Shown: positions 10,355-22,300 of the stretch, in pieces
Numbering within the stretch: position 1 is the stretch's first letter
Layout: the number at the start of each line of letters is the position of its first letter
Source: Neopestalotiopsis rosae
Lineage: Eukaryota > Ascomycota > Sordariomycetes > Amphisphaeriales > Sporocadaceae
Assembly: GCA_023078685.1 (NCBI GenBank)
Contig: JALGAS010000009.1
Coordinates: forward strand, 3,207,705 to 3,271,704
Length of the DNA stretch: 64,000 nucleotides
Reading direction: 5' to 3'
The notes under the pieces: model-generated
The model's database searches: none
Seen by the model: the letters and a program-made list of their open reading frames with translations, nothing else
Told to the model about the DNA's origin: nothing
Position numbers and translations under genes: made by a program

Positions 10355-11320
10355 CTATCTCCAGCTGACATGAGCGGTATATGAGCTCGTGCCTTCCGTC
10401 ATGGCAGCTATCATCTCTGCGTCAGTGATGCACAATGTGTTACCATCGATACCTTCCACACTTTTGAATTGTTGGGATTTCTCGTCCCACCGTACTTCCA
10501 GAGGAAGCCAGTCTCCATTTGCCCGGACCTCAAGGGCGAGCTCGCTGGAGAAGCTGAGAAGGTACTCTCCGTCAACTTCCTCTGTTATGCCATGGATGTC
10601 CGTCGTCCAGCAATGTCTACGGTCTCCATGTTTTCTCATTCTGAGGTATTCACGGGTTTGCTTCTGTCCGTCCACCCTCAGCCGTGCGCGTACTACCCGA
10701 AAGTTGACGTTCCGCTGCCTGTGCTTTCGCTTTGTGAGACGTCTAACAACGGATCGATTGCCCCGTTTGATGCCGGAGCTGAGACCCAAAGAATCGCTGG
10801 AAGGATACTTGCGAGGCAATCCTGATTGGATTTGTGCTAAAATTGCACGAATCTCCTTTAGCTCCTGCTTCATCTGGGAACAAGAGCAATGTGTGGCCGA
10901 GATTCCCTCTGTACACTCTGCCAGAATCTTCATTGCGTCCTTGCGTACTTCTACTGACACAGTAGAGCCACTGTTGTCACTCGTATTGCAATCAGCACCC
11001 GCAACCGATCCGTCGCGTACAAACACAGGAGTATCAACTTCAGATGCTTCGGTAGTGAATGCTTCCAAAAGATCATTGAAGTTGTAATCGTGCGAATTGA
11101 TCCCAGCACTGGTGCTATGCAGGTGGATGAAAGATGCATTGTCGTCGCTTGGATTCGATGGGGGAAAGCATTGCTCCTCTGCAGGAGATAAGGTATTGTG
11201 AATATATGTGGTATTGAACATGAGTCCAAAGTTTTCGTGGCTGCTGTGATTGGTTTGGATAGACTCGCAGTCTGCAGGAATAAACGGAGAGGGACTAGAG
11301 GGGAAGTACGCTGAAGGCAT
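10355..11320 (-). CDS. Orphan protein with central coiled coil and basic segment
   Basis: The frame is open from 11488, but I choose the Met at 11320 because a TATA box lies 74 nt upstream of it, inside the longer frame. This gives 321 aa. The first 100 residues are Ser/Pro/Asn-rich (MPSAYFPSSPSPFIP). A short Cys-containing coiled coil (CSCSQMKQELKEIRAILAQI) sits near residue 157. It is followed by a strongly basic stretch with RRLTKRKHRQR and a folded C-terminal part rich in Trp and beta-type segments. The basic stretch could be a nuclear localisation signal or nucleic-acid-binding patch. No known family was recognised. It lies between a minisatellite and the SANT/AT-hook gene, all on the same strand. 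Confidence 0.6.
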   Translation of the reverse strand: MPSAYFPSSPSPFIPADCESIQTNHSSHENFGLMFNTTYIHNTLSPAEEQCFPPSNPSDDNASFIHLHSTSAGINSHDYNFNDLLEAFTTEASEVDTPVFVRDGSVAGADCNTSDNSGSTVSVEVRKDAMKILAECTEGISATHCSCSQMKQELKEIRAILAQIQSGLPRKYPSSDSLGLSSGIKRGNRSVVRRLTKRKHRQRNVNFRVVRARLRVDGQKQTREYLRMRKHGDRRHCWTTDIHGITEEVDGEYLLSFSSELALEVRANGDWLPLEVRWDEKSQQFKSVEGIDGNTLCITDAEMIAAMTEGTSSYTAHVSWR

Positions 11321-11393
11321 GATATGAATACGGAGTGCACTGCTCGGATCATGATGGAGAAACACGAACGATGGAAAATGAGGGAGCAGCCGC

Positions 11394-11404
11394 CCTTTTA
11401 TATA
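11394..11404 (-). promoter_or_regulatory. TATA box for the orphan gene
   Basis: On the minus strand the sequence reads TATATAAAAGG, a strong TATA match, 74 nt upstream of the ATG at 11320. It supports the shorter start. Confidence 0.55.
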
Positions 11405-11759
11405 ACTTAGCTCTCCCGTCGTTGGTCCTCGAGTTGCTTGGTATGTCACATGCAACGAGTACCGAACGTTGCCGACTCCCATGCCCATCCCTCACGCGAT
11501 CGGTCTACGTCAGTGCCTGCTTGTCACGAAGTATGCATCCCTGAGCATTCGTGGCCTGTTGACCCCCCTCCCTTACAGGGGAGTCAAAGTAGATTACAAC
11601 TCAAGAACATCATGTATCTGTACTTCTTATAGCTATTGATTCACGTAGAATTCCCCGTTCAAGATACTTCGAACTAATAGATACGATATAATGGGATTCA
11701 GGTACTAATGCACAGCCTCATAACGCGCCCTTCTGAGGTGAAGCGAGCCTATATAAGAA

Positions 11760-13397
11760 TCAAATCTTTCGGTGTGGACGCCCTATTCTGGCTCTTCCTG
11801 ATAGATCGAAACCTAGTATCGAACGTTGCGACTTAATGTCACCCTCGCTTCTGCCGAGTTGGGAAACGATCCATTGAATATCCATTTTCTCGATCAGATA
11901 GGATTTGAGCTTCTTCTTCTCAAGTTCTGTCCATCTTCTGGGTCGACCTCGGCGTGAAGGGCCTGGTTTTGTCTTATAACCGGAGCTTTTGGTAGCCGCG
12001 CAGCCTAATTTGGCGGTCGGTGATATTGACCTGCCAGAGTCGGCAGGAATATCCTTATCAGAGCAGTGAGCGCCAACAGGTAAAGCTTGTGGTACAGCCA
12101 CCAGCTGAAGCACGCCCCCCACCGATGAGCAATCCACTTCATCCTCATCTCCGGCGGGATCCTCCCGAGATGCAAGAAAAGAAAGAGCATATGCGTTCAG
12201 ATCTTCGAGGCGGAGCTTGACCATGATGTGGTTCTTGACTGAGTCATGTAGCACCGTCTCAGCTTGAATGCTCTGTTCTAGATGCAGGTTATTCAGCGAG
12301 CTCCATTGCAGCGCCTGCTGCGTCAGCTGCAAAAGATGCCTGAAGTCAAAACCACAAGCTGTACAACCTTGAGCCCGTGATCTCGACCTTGGCATGAGAC
12401 AAGCAACAGGAAATTCGCTGTTTGAAGCAGCAATATCATGACGCGAACTTGATCGATCAACTTTCCCCGGTGTTGACTTGTCTGAGAGTTCACTGCCGTG
12501 GGACTGCGACTGAAGAGATGACGGAGTTTGAGGCTCAGTATGGGTCCTAGGCATAGAGCCTATCTCGCGTATGAAGTCAAGTACAGGCGTCGGTGATGTT
12601 GTACTCTGTCTTGAGTTTTTGTCAGACGGGTCAAGTTGGTCGCAATCGGCAACACTTTGTATGATCCCCATAATTTGTGGGTCTTGGCTGTCAAGAGAGA
12701 GTTGTTCTTCCACATGATTATTGTGTTGCTCGGAGACTTCTTCTGGTGAATGATTGCTCGTAGTCATTTGTTGGCTCTCCGGAGGAGTATTGTCGATTGG
12801 ATCTGTGTGTGACGGGTTGCTCATGGAAGGGTGGGAACTGAGCAATGAATCGATAGGTTGCGCCTTGTCCATTGCATTAGAAAGTACACGAATCTGCTCG
12901 ACTGGGCCTTCGTCCACGACATCTGTCATATCGGTATCGCGGATTGGCGCGTGCGCATGATTACTTCTAGACTCTAGCTGTCTAAAGCTCTCAGACTCGC
13001 CTAGGGCCGTTAGGTACATGTACATCAGACAGTGAGGATTGTACTTACGCTCGAATATGTAGTCTTCATGTAGATTGATTCCAGTCGACCTAAGTGAGCT
13101 GGCAATCTTGTCCAAGTTGTACCAAGCGGCACCTATATGGGTTTCCGGGTGATGATGCTGTTCGACATAGCATTCTACAGCTGCATTGCCGCCAAAATCC
13201 TCGTTTGTAGTTTCGCGCAGGCCCTGTTGTGACGTAGTTAAACAGTCCAATGGTTGACAACGAGGTATCGACTGTCCAGAGCGGCATGACCCCTTGTCTT
13301 GCGGTTGTTTACGTTGAACCTTTGATCGTTTCGGTTCTTGTCGGCCCTGGGGCTGCTCCATTGACTCCGCATTATAATTCTTGAATGTAAAGAGCAT
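11760..13397 (-). CDS. SANT/Myb-like protein with AT-hook motifs
   Basis: A single 545-codon frame. The C-terminus from residue 483 starts with an AT-hook-like RGRPRR, followed by a SANT/Myb-like helix bundle with Trp at 489 and 509 (RRW..., then IQWIVSQLGRSEGDIKSQ). It ends with a second GRP motif (RIGRPHRKI). This indicates a nuclear DNA-binding protein. Residues about 170-330 are Ser/Thr/Pro/Gln-rich and probably disordered, as in activation regions. A Cys pair (C-x2-C, TACGF) sits in the last third. The N-terminal basic stretch contains a KRSKVQRK nuclear-signal candidate. The target genes and role are unknown. Confidence 0.65.
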   Translation of the reverse strand: MLFTFKNYNAESMEQPQGRQEPKRSKVQRKQPQDKGSCRSGQSIPRCQPLDCLTTSQQGLRETTNEDFGGNAAVECYVEQHHHPETHIGAAWYNLDKIASSLRSTGINLHEDYIFERKYNPHCLMYMYLTALGESESFRQLESRSNHAHAPIRDTDMTDVVDEGPVEQIRVLSNAMDKAQPIDSLLSSHPSMSNPSHTDPIDNTPPESQQMTTSNHSPEEVSEQHNNHVEEQLSLDSQDPQIMGIIQSVADCDQLDPSDKNSRQSTTSPTPVLDFIREIGSMPRTHTEPQTPSSLQSQSHGSELSDKSTPGKVDRSSSRHDIAASNSEFPVACLMPRSRSRAQGCTACGFDFRHLLQLTQQALQWSSLNNLHLEQSIQAETVLHDSVKNHIMVKLRLEDLNAYALSFLASREDPAGDEDEVDCSSVGGVLQLVAVPQALPVGAHCSDKDIPADSGRSISPTAKLGCAATKSSGYKTKPGPSRRGRPRRWTELEKKKLKSYLIEKMDIQWIVSQLGRSEGDIKSQRSILGFDLSGRARIGRPHRKI

Positions 13398-14527
13398 CTC
13401 GACTGAAAGAAACTAGTGGCCGGGCAAATGTTAGGGTCAGAATGGTAGGTAGATGGGGGCGGAGACGAATTTAGAAGATGGGAGTCAGTGACGGACACGC
13501 TGGTTAAGAGTTGCTGAATTGGGATTCCTATTTGATCAGGTATGCTGACTTGCTCCTCAAGAAGAACAAGGTGAATTTATAGGCTGTAGATGTGTCGATG
13601 TGGCAGATGTCCTCCCTAGTATTACAACGGCATCAGTGCGTATGGTTCCTCTTCACGAATTCGCTCCATCCTTGTCCAGTCGCGAGGGCCTCTACTTTCT
13701 CATCTCCCCGCCACAGCCAAGGGCTAACAGCATCATATGACCAGGTATGCTTGCCCTTGTCAGCGAAGGCAAGACCCAGCAGTCTACCGAGTCATGGCAG
13801 CCTAAGATGCACAGTTGGAGACATGTCAGAGGACTGAAATAGGATCCAAAGTGAACCTTCCACTAAAGTGCTACTAGCGAGGCCATGATCTGACCCTTGA
13901 CAGTTGGTACAGATACCTACCTTTGGCTGGCACAGACGACCGTACTGGACAGGGGAACCCGTCAAGCGGAGACCTACCTCTCGTTAATTCTGTTGGTCCG
14001 AATACGATTACCTGTAGGCCTCCTTGTTGAGATTGCTAAACGGGTAATCAATCCTCGTCGCCTTGCGGAAAAGAAACGCCCGCAGTCAACACATAAGGTG
14101 GGTGTTACTCTTCATCTATGTGATTGCTATATCCCGCAGAAATTGTCGCCCCTGTTGGTCATCGCTAGCGAGAGGAATTCCCACTGCGGTGACTAAATCA
14201 TAGAGTGAAATATAGGCTACCCAATCTCTGTTCATGGTGGCTAACAGTTGTCGTGCTTCGCCTAGCCCGTAATCAAACCACAACGGATATGATCCATTGC
14301 CGAATGAGCACCGACGAAGAGGATGCAGGGTACAGACTCGTGGCTCGGCTTTCAGTGCCTTTGCTCTTCTGGCCAAGCGAAGACGGGTTCAGCGCCTGAG
14401 AGGCACAGTCAATGGCATGGCCTGACGTAAGAAAATGTAGCGATCATCGTAGAAGTCTCTTACGTAAAGCCCATCAGGTTGCCGAGAAAGTTACTCTCGT
14501 GTGATCGTTGAACGTGTGCAGGCTTGA
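13398..14527. other. Gene-free interval
   Basis: About 1.1 kb upstream of the SANT/AT-hook gene. Only short frames with no motif. No RNA gene or tandem repeat recognised. Confidence 0.35.
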
Positions 14528-15903
14528 TTAGGCAATCACTGTAGCAGGAAATTCCATATCCAAAAATCTCCAGATTGGGAAGTCGTGATCCTCATGCTAT
14601 GCGGTACCAAGCCATCTTTGTTTTCTTTGGCTAGACTGGGTCCTGGTATCCCCGCTCGAGTTCACTGATGTGCTTGAACGCAAAGATTGAAACGTCATGG
14701 TCCGATTTTGACTTTTGGGATGCTTGTATATTCGTACTCAGAGGTTGCCCAAGTCATCAAGACAGCCACAAGTGGTAAAGATTTGCAAAGTCGTGAGAGA
14801 TCATGCCGCTTCGAGATGCCAGCATCCTAAACGAAGTGCCCCTGGCGAATGCTGCAAACGGTGCTGCGCCGAAAGCGAGATGCCTTGGCTATGGCCTTCG
14901 GCGGCAAGGAGCCCTCCGCCGCACAGGAATATGTGAGCAGCCATTTGTGGAAGAACACGAGTCGTTAAGTGATGCCCTGCACATCATCATAATGCCTGTA
15001 TAACCCATGCCCAGTTGCCCTGCCACAGAATAAATGTGCATGAAACAAGGGGGTACAATGGATCAGCAAGTACAGGATCAGATGAAGCCAAGCTTTCGAG
15101 CCCATGAAGTCTTGTTCTCGTATCCTGGCCTATGAAGCTGTTCATGAACGTGGGCCAGCGAAGCCGCAAAGTGCCACGGGTGGGCGGCCTTGCTTTTGCG
15201 AGTCTCGAATTGAGCAAACTGCATCGGCCTTCATCCTGAAGCACAAGCCTTGAAGTTCATGTTGGTCATCCATGCGTCATGGTCTGATTCGAGTTACTGG
15301 ACACTTCATTGTGCGAAGCGGAAACGAGGGAGGGGAGATGCCAGAAGCACCATTTGCACCACGCCGTCCTGCGGTGGAGGTGACTCGGCCAGGCAGCGAG
15401 CTGAGGCGATGTGCCCTCCTCGGCGCGTATCAGCGAAGATGGACCTCAATCCAGGGCCTTGGCCATCCGCATCTATCCATGACATGTGGGCAAAACCCAC
15501 GATCAATGACCAATATACCTGATCAGGCAATTCCCTAGGGATTCCAGCTTGACACGAGCAAGCTGCCGATGGCATCATGATCGATTGTGCCTCGCCTAAA
15601 ATGGAAATTTCCAAATGTGGTGCTTGCCAAGCAACAGGATCTCTCTTGAGTCAAGCGAACCGCTGGAAATTACGAGAGACCAATCCGGGTATGTCCAAAG
15701 GGAATTTCCGCATCAGGCAACATTGTAAGCCTTCGCCGGTCGAACCATTGACTTGCGTAAACAAGGAAGTCGTAAGCGAAATAGACCATCTGAGTCAATT
15801 CTCTCGGGCCAGCAGATATCTTGGTGGAGCTTATCCAGAGGAGGGCCAGCGGACCTTTCCTTGCCGACGATGGCAGGGTCACTATAACTGTAGTTGGGAT
15901 CAA
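14528..15903 (+). repeat. Diverged long direct repeat R2, copy b
   Basis: Colinear with 4525-5643 in the same orientation, but about 250 bp longer because of extra sequence around 14640-14850 and small indels. Frames on both strands in this copy (for example 15250-15538) are not conserved in copy a, so I do not call them. The two copies bracket the MADS-like, DUF3723, orphan and SANT/AT-hook genes. Confidence 0.6.
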
Positions 15904-16704
15904 GCACTTCAGCTGATCCATTTTGGCTCGCAAGCTGCAACGTTCGGAAATCGCGAGGGTGAAGATTGGCTCGACACGCGTTTGTGCTGCGCTCTCCTGA
16001 AAGAGATTGCGTAGTTCCAATCCGGATCGATCGAAAGCGGTGTAATCCTAAGCTTATTGTTGTTTTGGGCGACTCTAGTTGTGTGATGTGTTGTCGTCCC
16101 GCCACTGCTGAGCGATCCCTTCTCGAGTGTGCTTCAAAGTTCATGCGATCCACCGACCGCCATGCCCATACAGACGCCCTGCCATAGGGTGCGAGTCCGC
16201 CCTTCTGATCGTAGAAGCCGACGCGTGCGCAGAACATAAGCGAAGCATTTTGTTGTCGCGAAGTCCTCAATAATTGTCGACTCCGTACCTGCAGGCTGGC
16301 GGAGCTACAAGCATTTCTAGTCCCTGCCGTCGGAATAGCCACATTAGCAGGTGTTAGACGGAAAGATTAAGATGATTGTCATACATCGATGGCCGTGTTG
16401 ATTGTGGTGCACTTAGGACCATGCAAAGTACTCAAGCATCGGAGGTCGCGATACAGCCATGGGTAAAACTTGCAAACAACTTCCGAGAGGATAGGTGGAT
16501 CCTGGGCTTTCGACTGGTGGACGGTGGGTCACTAGGTACATGTCAGAATGGAAAGAGGTACATGGAGGGACTGTGGGTGCTTGGGGGTATTTATGGGCGA
16601 CGTAAAAACGGCGAGAGGTTGCAGGGCCGAACATTTCCCGAAGCGGCAAGCACCAAGAACGGCAGTGTGGATGCCGCCGTTTCCAGAGACGGGCAAGGCG
16701 TCAG
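15904..16704. other. Last ordinary-composition DNA before the AT-rich block
   Basis: No supported gene. Frames such as 15713-16342 (minus) overlap the repeat and lack motifs; 16376-16720 (plus) runs into the AT-rich junction. Composition changes sharply at about 16705. Confidence 0.4.
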
Positions 16705-16930
16705 AATTATTATAAATTAATTTAATTAATAATATATTTTAAAATATTTTTATTAATTAATTTTATAAGTATAAAAAGGAATTATTTTATTTATAATTAA
16801 TTTATTTTCTTTTTTTTTAAGCTTTAATATAATTACGTTTTCCAGCCTATATTAAACGATTTTACGAATCTTATAATTAAACGCTTCCTTATGCCTAAAA
16901 TATATAATTACCTAATTAGATTTTAAAATA
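16705..16930 (+). mobile_element. RIP-degraded fragment of a Copia-1-type LTR
   Basis: Aligns with the 3' half of the Copia-1 LTRs (26557-26999 and 31846-32288) with almost only C-to-T and G-to-A changes, for example TTTTCCAGCCTATA and ATTAAACGCTTCC retained. It ends where Gypsy-1 homology begins. Its 5' half is missing at the junction with the gene-bearing block. Confidence 0.8.
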
Positions 16931-18360
16931 TATTTTATTATTAAAATTAATATTAAAAAACGCTAAAATTTACGAAACGCTAAAAATAAAACCCGATTAG
17001 CAAAAATATATCGTTAAGGAAATTATTAATTATAAAAAAATCGAATAAAAATATTAATTTTACGTTAAATAAAAAAATTACTTATTTAAAAAAAAATATT
17101 AAAAAATTTAAAAAATATATTAAGGGCTACGCCGCTTTTAATTAATATTTCCGGTTTCGACGAAAGGACCGAAATTTATAAAATTATTTTTAAAATTAAA
17201 TAAAAATTTCGTTAAAAACTTTTATAAATTAAAAATTTTTTATTATAAAATATTTATAGCTATTTAAAGCGGATAATAAATTATTTTTTTTATTTAGCTT
17301 TTTTATTCCTCGCTAAAATAATTCGGACTTTTTCGCTTTCGCACGAATACGGATTTTTCGGATACGAAATAATCGATTAATAATAGCGGTTAAAAAAAAT
17401 TAAAATTTTATTATTTTTTCGTAAAAGGCTAATAAATTATTATTAGCTTTTTTTTCCTTTTTTTTTAATTTTTATTATTAATTTAATATTTTTCGGAGAA
17501 AAAACGTTATTAAAATATTATCGCATTTCCGAATCGGATAATAAATATATTTTAAATATCGATTCGATTTTTCCTCCGATATAATATAAATTATTTTATT
17601 TTTTTAATAAAGTATATAAAATATATCGATAGCACGACCGTTTTTTTTTATAAATTTTAAAAAATTTAAGCGCTCGAATATTTTACGAATATAAATTAAA
17701 AAATTTAATATAATAAGCATTTATTATAAAATAAATAAAAAAGGAAAAATATAAAAAGGAATTTAAAGGATACGGTATAAATAAAAACGCGATTTATTTA
17801 TGCGGCCTAAATTTTTTAAAAATAAAAAATATAAAAAAAAAAGCTAATATTATAAATATATATTTTTATAAAAAAATAAATAATTATATTAGCGCTTAAA
17901 AAGGTATGCCGCGGGGTAATAATTACGGTTTTAGCTAAAAAAATTTAATTATCCCCGCTAATTATTAATAAATATTAATAAAATTATAGCTTTAATAATA
18001 ATTTATTAATATAAATTATAAAAATTATTATAATTTATAAAATTTAAAAATAAAAGGGATTATATTTATTAATATAATTTAAGCAAATATTAATAAAGGA
18101 ATAAATAAATATATTAAAAATAGATTTTTTACGGTTATATAAATAATTATTATTTTAATAATTAATTTAAGCATTTATTTTATTTATAAATAAAATATTT
18201 AATACGCTTTAACGATTATATTTATAAATTAATTTAAAATTATTATTTTTAATTATTTATTATTTAATTTAATATTTTAGCTAGCGTTTTTTATTAGCAT
18301 AAACCCTTAATACCTTTTATATTTAGGTTTATTTTAAAAACCCGTAATATAATTATTATA
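16931..18360 (+). mobile_element. RIP-degraded 3' end of a Gypsy-1 chromovirus (old copy A)
   Basis: Colinear with about 56,156-57,585 of the intact copy. It covers the Pol C-terminus and chromodomain region, the part that holds the opposite-strand ORF (about 17,100-17,720) and a complete LTR at 17848-18360. Sites that differ are overwhelmingly transitions. All frames are destroyed. Confidence 0.85.
17848..18360 (+). repeat. LTR of old Gypsy-1 copy A
   Basis: Aligns end to end with the 512-bp young LTR; the termini TGTTACG and GTTACA have become TATTATA and ATTATA. The start is placed by alignment and may be off by a few bases. Confidence 0.8.
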
Positions 18361-18860
18361 AACGTCGAGCGCGGCAATACCGCATTTTACCTTATAAGCG
18401 AGGAACGGGAAATATATGTAATACGTAGCTATAAAAAAAATAAATCGCCAATAATAAAATCGCCGATAAATAGCGATATTTTAGCAAGCTAATTATTAAT
18501 TAATAAAAATCTTATTAAAGCATTATTAAAACAAATCTAATTTTATTTATTAAGGCATTATATTAACTTTCGCAAAAAAGCTGTCGCGAATTCTAGCAAT
18601 ATTTAAAAAAGCCTTCGAAGCTATCGTCCATTATTAATTGCTTAATTACGCAAGCAGCGTAATAAACTAAAAGGTTAGGCATTATATTACTCTTATATAT
18701 TTCCGCAAACGTAATTAATTAATAATTATATAACCAAATTAAAATATATAAGCTTATTAATATAATATCGTATATAATTAAATATTAAAGCTATTGCTTT
18801 TTATAAGAATTTGCTATTAATTTATCCTTTTTTTTTAAATTCTCGTTAAATAATCCTTAT
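18361..18860. other. 500-bp spacer between two old Gypsy-1 copies, origin unknown
   Basis: AT-rich but with more residual G and C at its left end (CGTCGAGCGCGGCAATACCGC). It does not match the retrotransposons in this window. It may be old host DNA that took mild RIP. Confidence 0.4.
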
Positions 18861-19372
18861 TATAACGATTATATTACGGGTTTTTAAAATAAACTTAAAT
18901 ATAAAAAATATTAAAGGTTTATATTAATAAAAAACGCTAGCTAAAATATTAAATTAAATAATAAATAATTAAAAATAATAATTTTAAATTAATTTATAAA
19001 TATAATCGTTAAAGCGTATTAAATGCTTTATTTATAAATAAAATAAATATTTAAATTAATTATTAAAATAATAATTATTTATATAACCGTAAAAGATTTA
19101 TTCTTAATATATTTATTTATTCCTTTATTAATATTTGCTTAAATTATATTAATAAATATAATTTGTTTTATTTTTAAATTTTATAAATTATAATAATCCT
19201 TATAATTTATATTAATAAATTATTGCTAAAATTATAATTTTATTAATATTTATTAATATTTAGCGGGGATAATTAGGTTTTTTAGCTAGGGCCGTAATTA
19301 TTATCCCGTAATATATTTTTTTAAGCGCTAATATAATTATTTATTTTTTTATAAAAATATATATTCGTAATA
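18861..19372 (-). repeat. LTR of old Gypsy-1 copy B
   Basis: 512 bp, the same length as the young LTRs, with TGTAACG/CGTAACA ends changed to TATAACG/CGTAATA. Confidence 0.85.
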
Positions 19373-22300
19373 TTAGCTTTTTTTTTTATATTTTTTATCC
19401 TCGAAAAATTTAAGCCGTATAAATAAATTACGTTTTTATTTATACCGTATTTTTTAAATTCCTTTTTATATTTTTTTTTTATTTTTTTTATAATAAATGC
19501 TTATTATATTAGATTTTTTAATTTTTATTCGTAAAATATTCGAGCGCTTAAATTTTTTAGAATTTATAAAAAAAAACGGTTGTATTACCGATATATTTTA
19601 TACGCTTTATTAAAAAAATAAAACGATTTATATTATATTAAAGGAAAAATCGAATCGATATTTAAAATATATTCGTTATCCGATTCGGAAATATAATAAT
19701 ATTTTAATAGCGTTTTTTTTCCGAAAAATATTAAATTAATAATAAAAATTAAAAAAAAAAGAAAAAAAAGCTAATAATAATTTATTAGCTTTTTACGAAA
19801 AAAATAATAAAATTTTAATTTTTTTTAACCGCTATTATTAATCGGTTATTTTATATCCGAAAAATCCGTATTTATGCGAAAGCGAAAAAATCCGAATTAT
19901 TTTAGCGAAAAATTAAAAAGCTAAATAAAAAAAATAATTTATTATTTATTTTAAATAGCTATAAATATTTTATAATAAAAAACCTTTAATTTATAAAGGT
20001 TTTTAACGAAATAAATTAATTTTTATTTAATTTCGGAAATAATTTTATAAATCTTAATTTTTTTATTAAAACCGGAAATATTAATTAAAAGCGGCGCAAT
20101 TTTTAATATATTTTTTAGGTTCCTAAATATTTTTTTTAAATAAATAATTTTTTTATTTAATATAAAATTAATATCCCCGTCCGATTTTTTTATAATCGAT
20201 AATTTTTTTAACGACGTATTTTTATTAATCGGGTTTTATTTTTAGCGTTTCGTCGATTTTAGCGTTTTTTAATATTAGCTTTAATAATAAAATATAAAAA
20301 CTTCGGTAATTTTTTATAATTTTTAATAATTTAAAACGGTAATTAATATCCGAGATTTTTTTTTCGATTATAAATACTCCGAGTTTTTTAAAATCGAATT
20401 TATCGCTTAATCGCTTAATTTTAATATTTTTACGTAAAAAATAAATTTTATTTCCTTTTATAAAAATTAATTTTTTAATTTTCTTTTTATTATATTTTTT
20501 TTTAATTTTATTTTAAATTATAATAAAATTTCTTTAAAATTATATTTATAAATATTTAAGCTAATTTATATATTAAATAGCGTATAATATAAATTTTTTT
20601 TTTTAATTAATTTTTTTAATAATATCGGGTTTAAAGCTATAATTAGCGTGAAACGGTAATATTCCGGTAAATTCTCGTATTATATTATTATATATTAATT
20701 TCGTAGATAATAATAATATAATTTAATTATTTTGCTAATAATTAATATAATATTTAAAATATTTTTCGAATATTTAATTAATTTATTTTATTTATTTATC
20801 GGTTTATAAATAAAAAGCGGTAAATAATTTATAATTATATTTTAATTAATTAATAAATAATTTTTAAATATTTAATATAAATAATTTATTTTAATCGGAA
20901 ATAATTTTATTTAATAATCCGTATTTATTAGCGATCGTTTATAAAAAAATATATATTAATTTTTTTACATTATTTATTTTTTTATATAAGAGGAAATATG
21001 CGTATTTCCTAAATTATTTAATAAATATTAGGATATTATCGTAAAATATTTTAAATAAAAATTCCTTTAATAATAATAATTTTATAATAAAATTTAAAAT
21101 AATAAATTTTTATATTTTATTTAATAGCGATATAAATTATAATTATTTATATTATTTATATTATGCTAATTTTGCTTTATTATATAAATTATATTTTTTA
21201 ATAATATTATTAATATATTTTTATAATTATAAATAATCGAAATATTATTAAATTCGCTTAATTATTTTAAATATTTTTTAATATTTATTAATTAATAATT
21301 TATAATAATTTTTAATTAGTTTTTAAAATAATAATTTTTTAATTTTAATTTTTCCGTTATAATATTATTAGCTAAAATTATATTTTTTTATTAAATTATT
21401 ATTTAAATTTAAGCATTTAGCTATATATTTCGTTTAGCTATTATAATTAATTATATTTATAATTATATAGAAATTTATAATCGGGATTAGTTTTCCGTTT
21501 TTTTTTATAATAAAAAAAATATATATTTTTTTAGGTATATTTTAATAATAATTTAATCGTTAATTAAATATATCGGCTTTTCCGTTTTTAATTTTTTTTT
21601 AATAGCTAATTTCGAAATTAAAATTTATTAAAAATTTTATTTATTTAATTTATCGCTTATTTAATTTTTTATTAATTATAAATAAAGCAAAATTTTTATA
21701 ATTAATATAAATTTAAATTTTATAATTAATTTTATTAAAATAATATTTTTATATTTTAAAAGCTTTAATAATTATTATTAATTTTTTATTATAAATTTAA
21801 TAATTAAATTATTTTTTAATAAATTTTTTATTATAAAAAGCGATAAAATATAATTTTTTATTATTATTTTTTTATATAAATTACCCGCTTATAGCGTAAT
21901 TTAAAGCGTTTATTTCGATTTCGAATTTTCGTTTTAAATTTGCTATATATATTACCGGTTTATCCGTAATAGCTTTTTTAATTTATTCGAAAACTTTTTA
22001 TTTTTTAATTATTTAAATAAATAATATATTTTTTTTTATTAAATACGTAAAAAATACGGTTATATTTCCGAGGCTTTTAATAAATATTCGATAAAAATTT
22101 ATAAATTTTGAAAAAAATTTAATTTTTATTACCGTTTTTAAAATAAGCTAATTTTTTATTATTATAATTTTAAATAATTTTATTTTAATTTTTTTAGGGG
22201 ATATTACGTATTTTACGAAAATAATTTTTTTTTTATAAAATTTCCTTTTTTCGGGGTTAATTAATAAATTTGCGTTTTATAATTTTTATAATATTATTTT

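Noticed and set aside
15713..16342. 209-codon minus-strand gene near the repeat boundary
   Set aside because: Most of it lies in the diverged repeat R2, and the frame is not conserved in the other copy.
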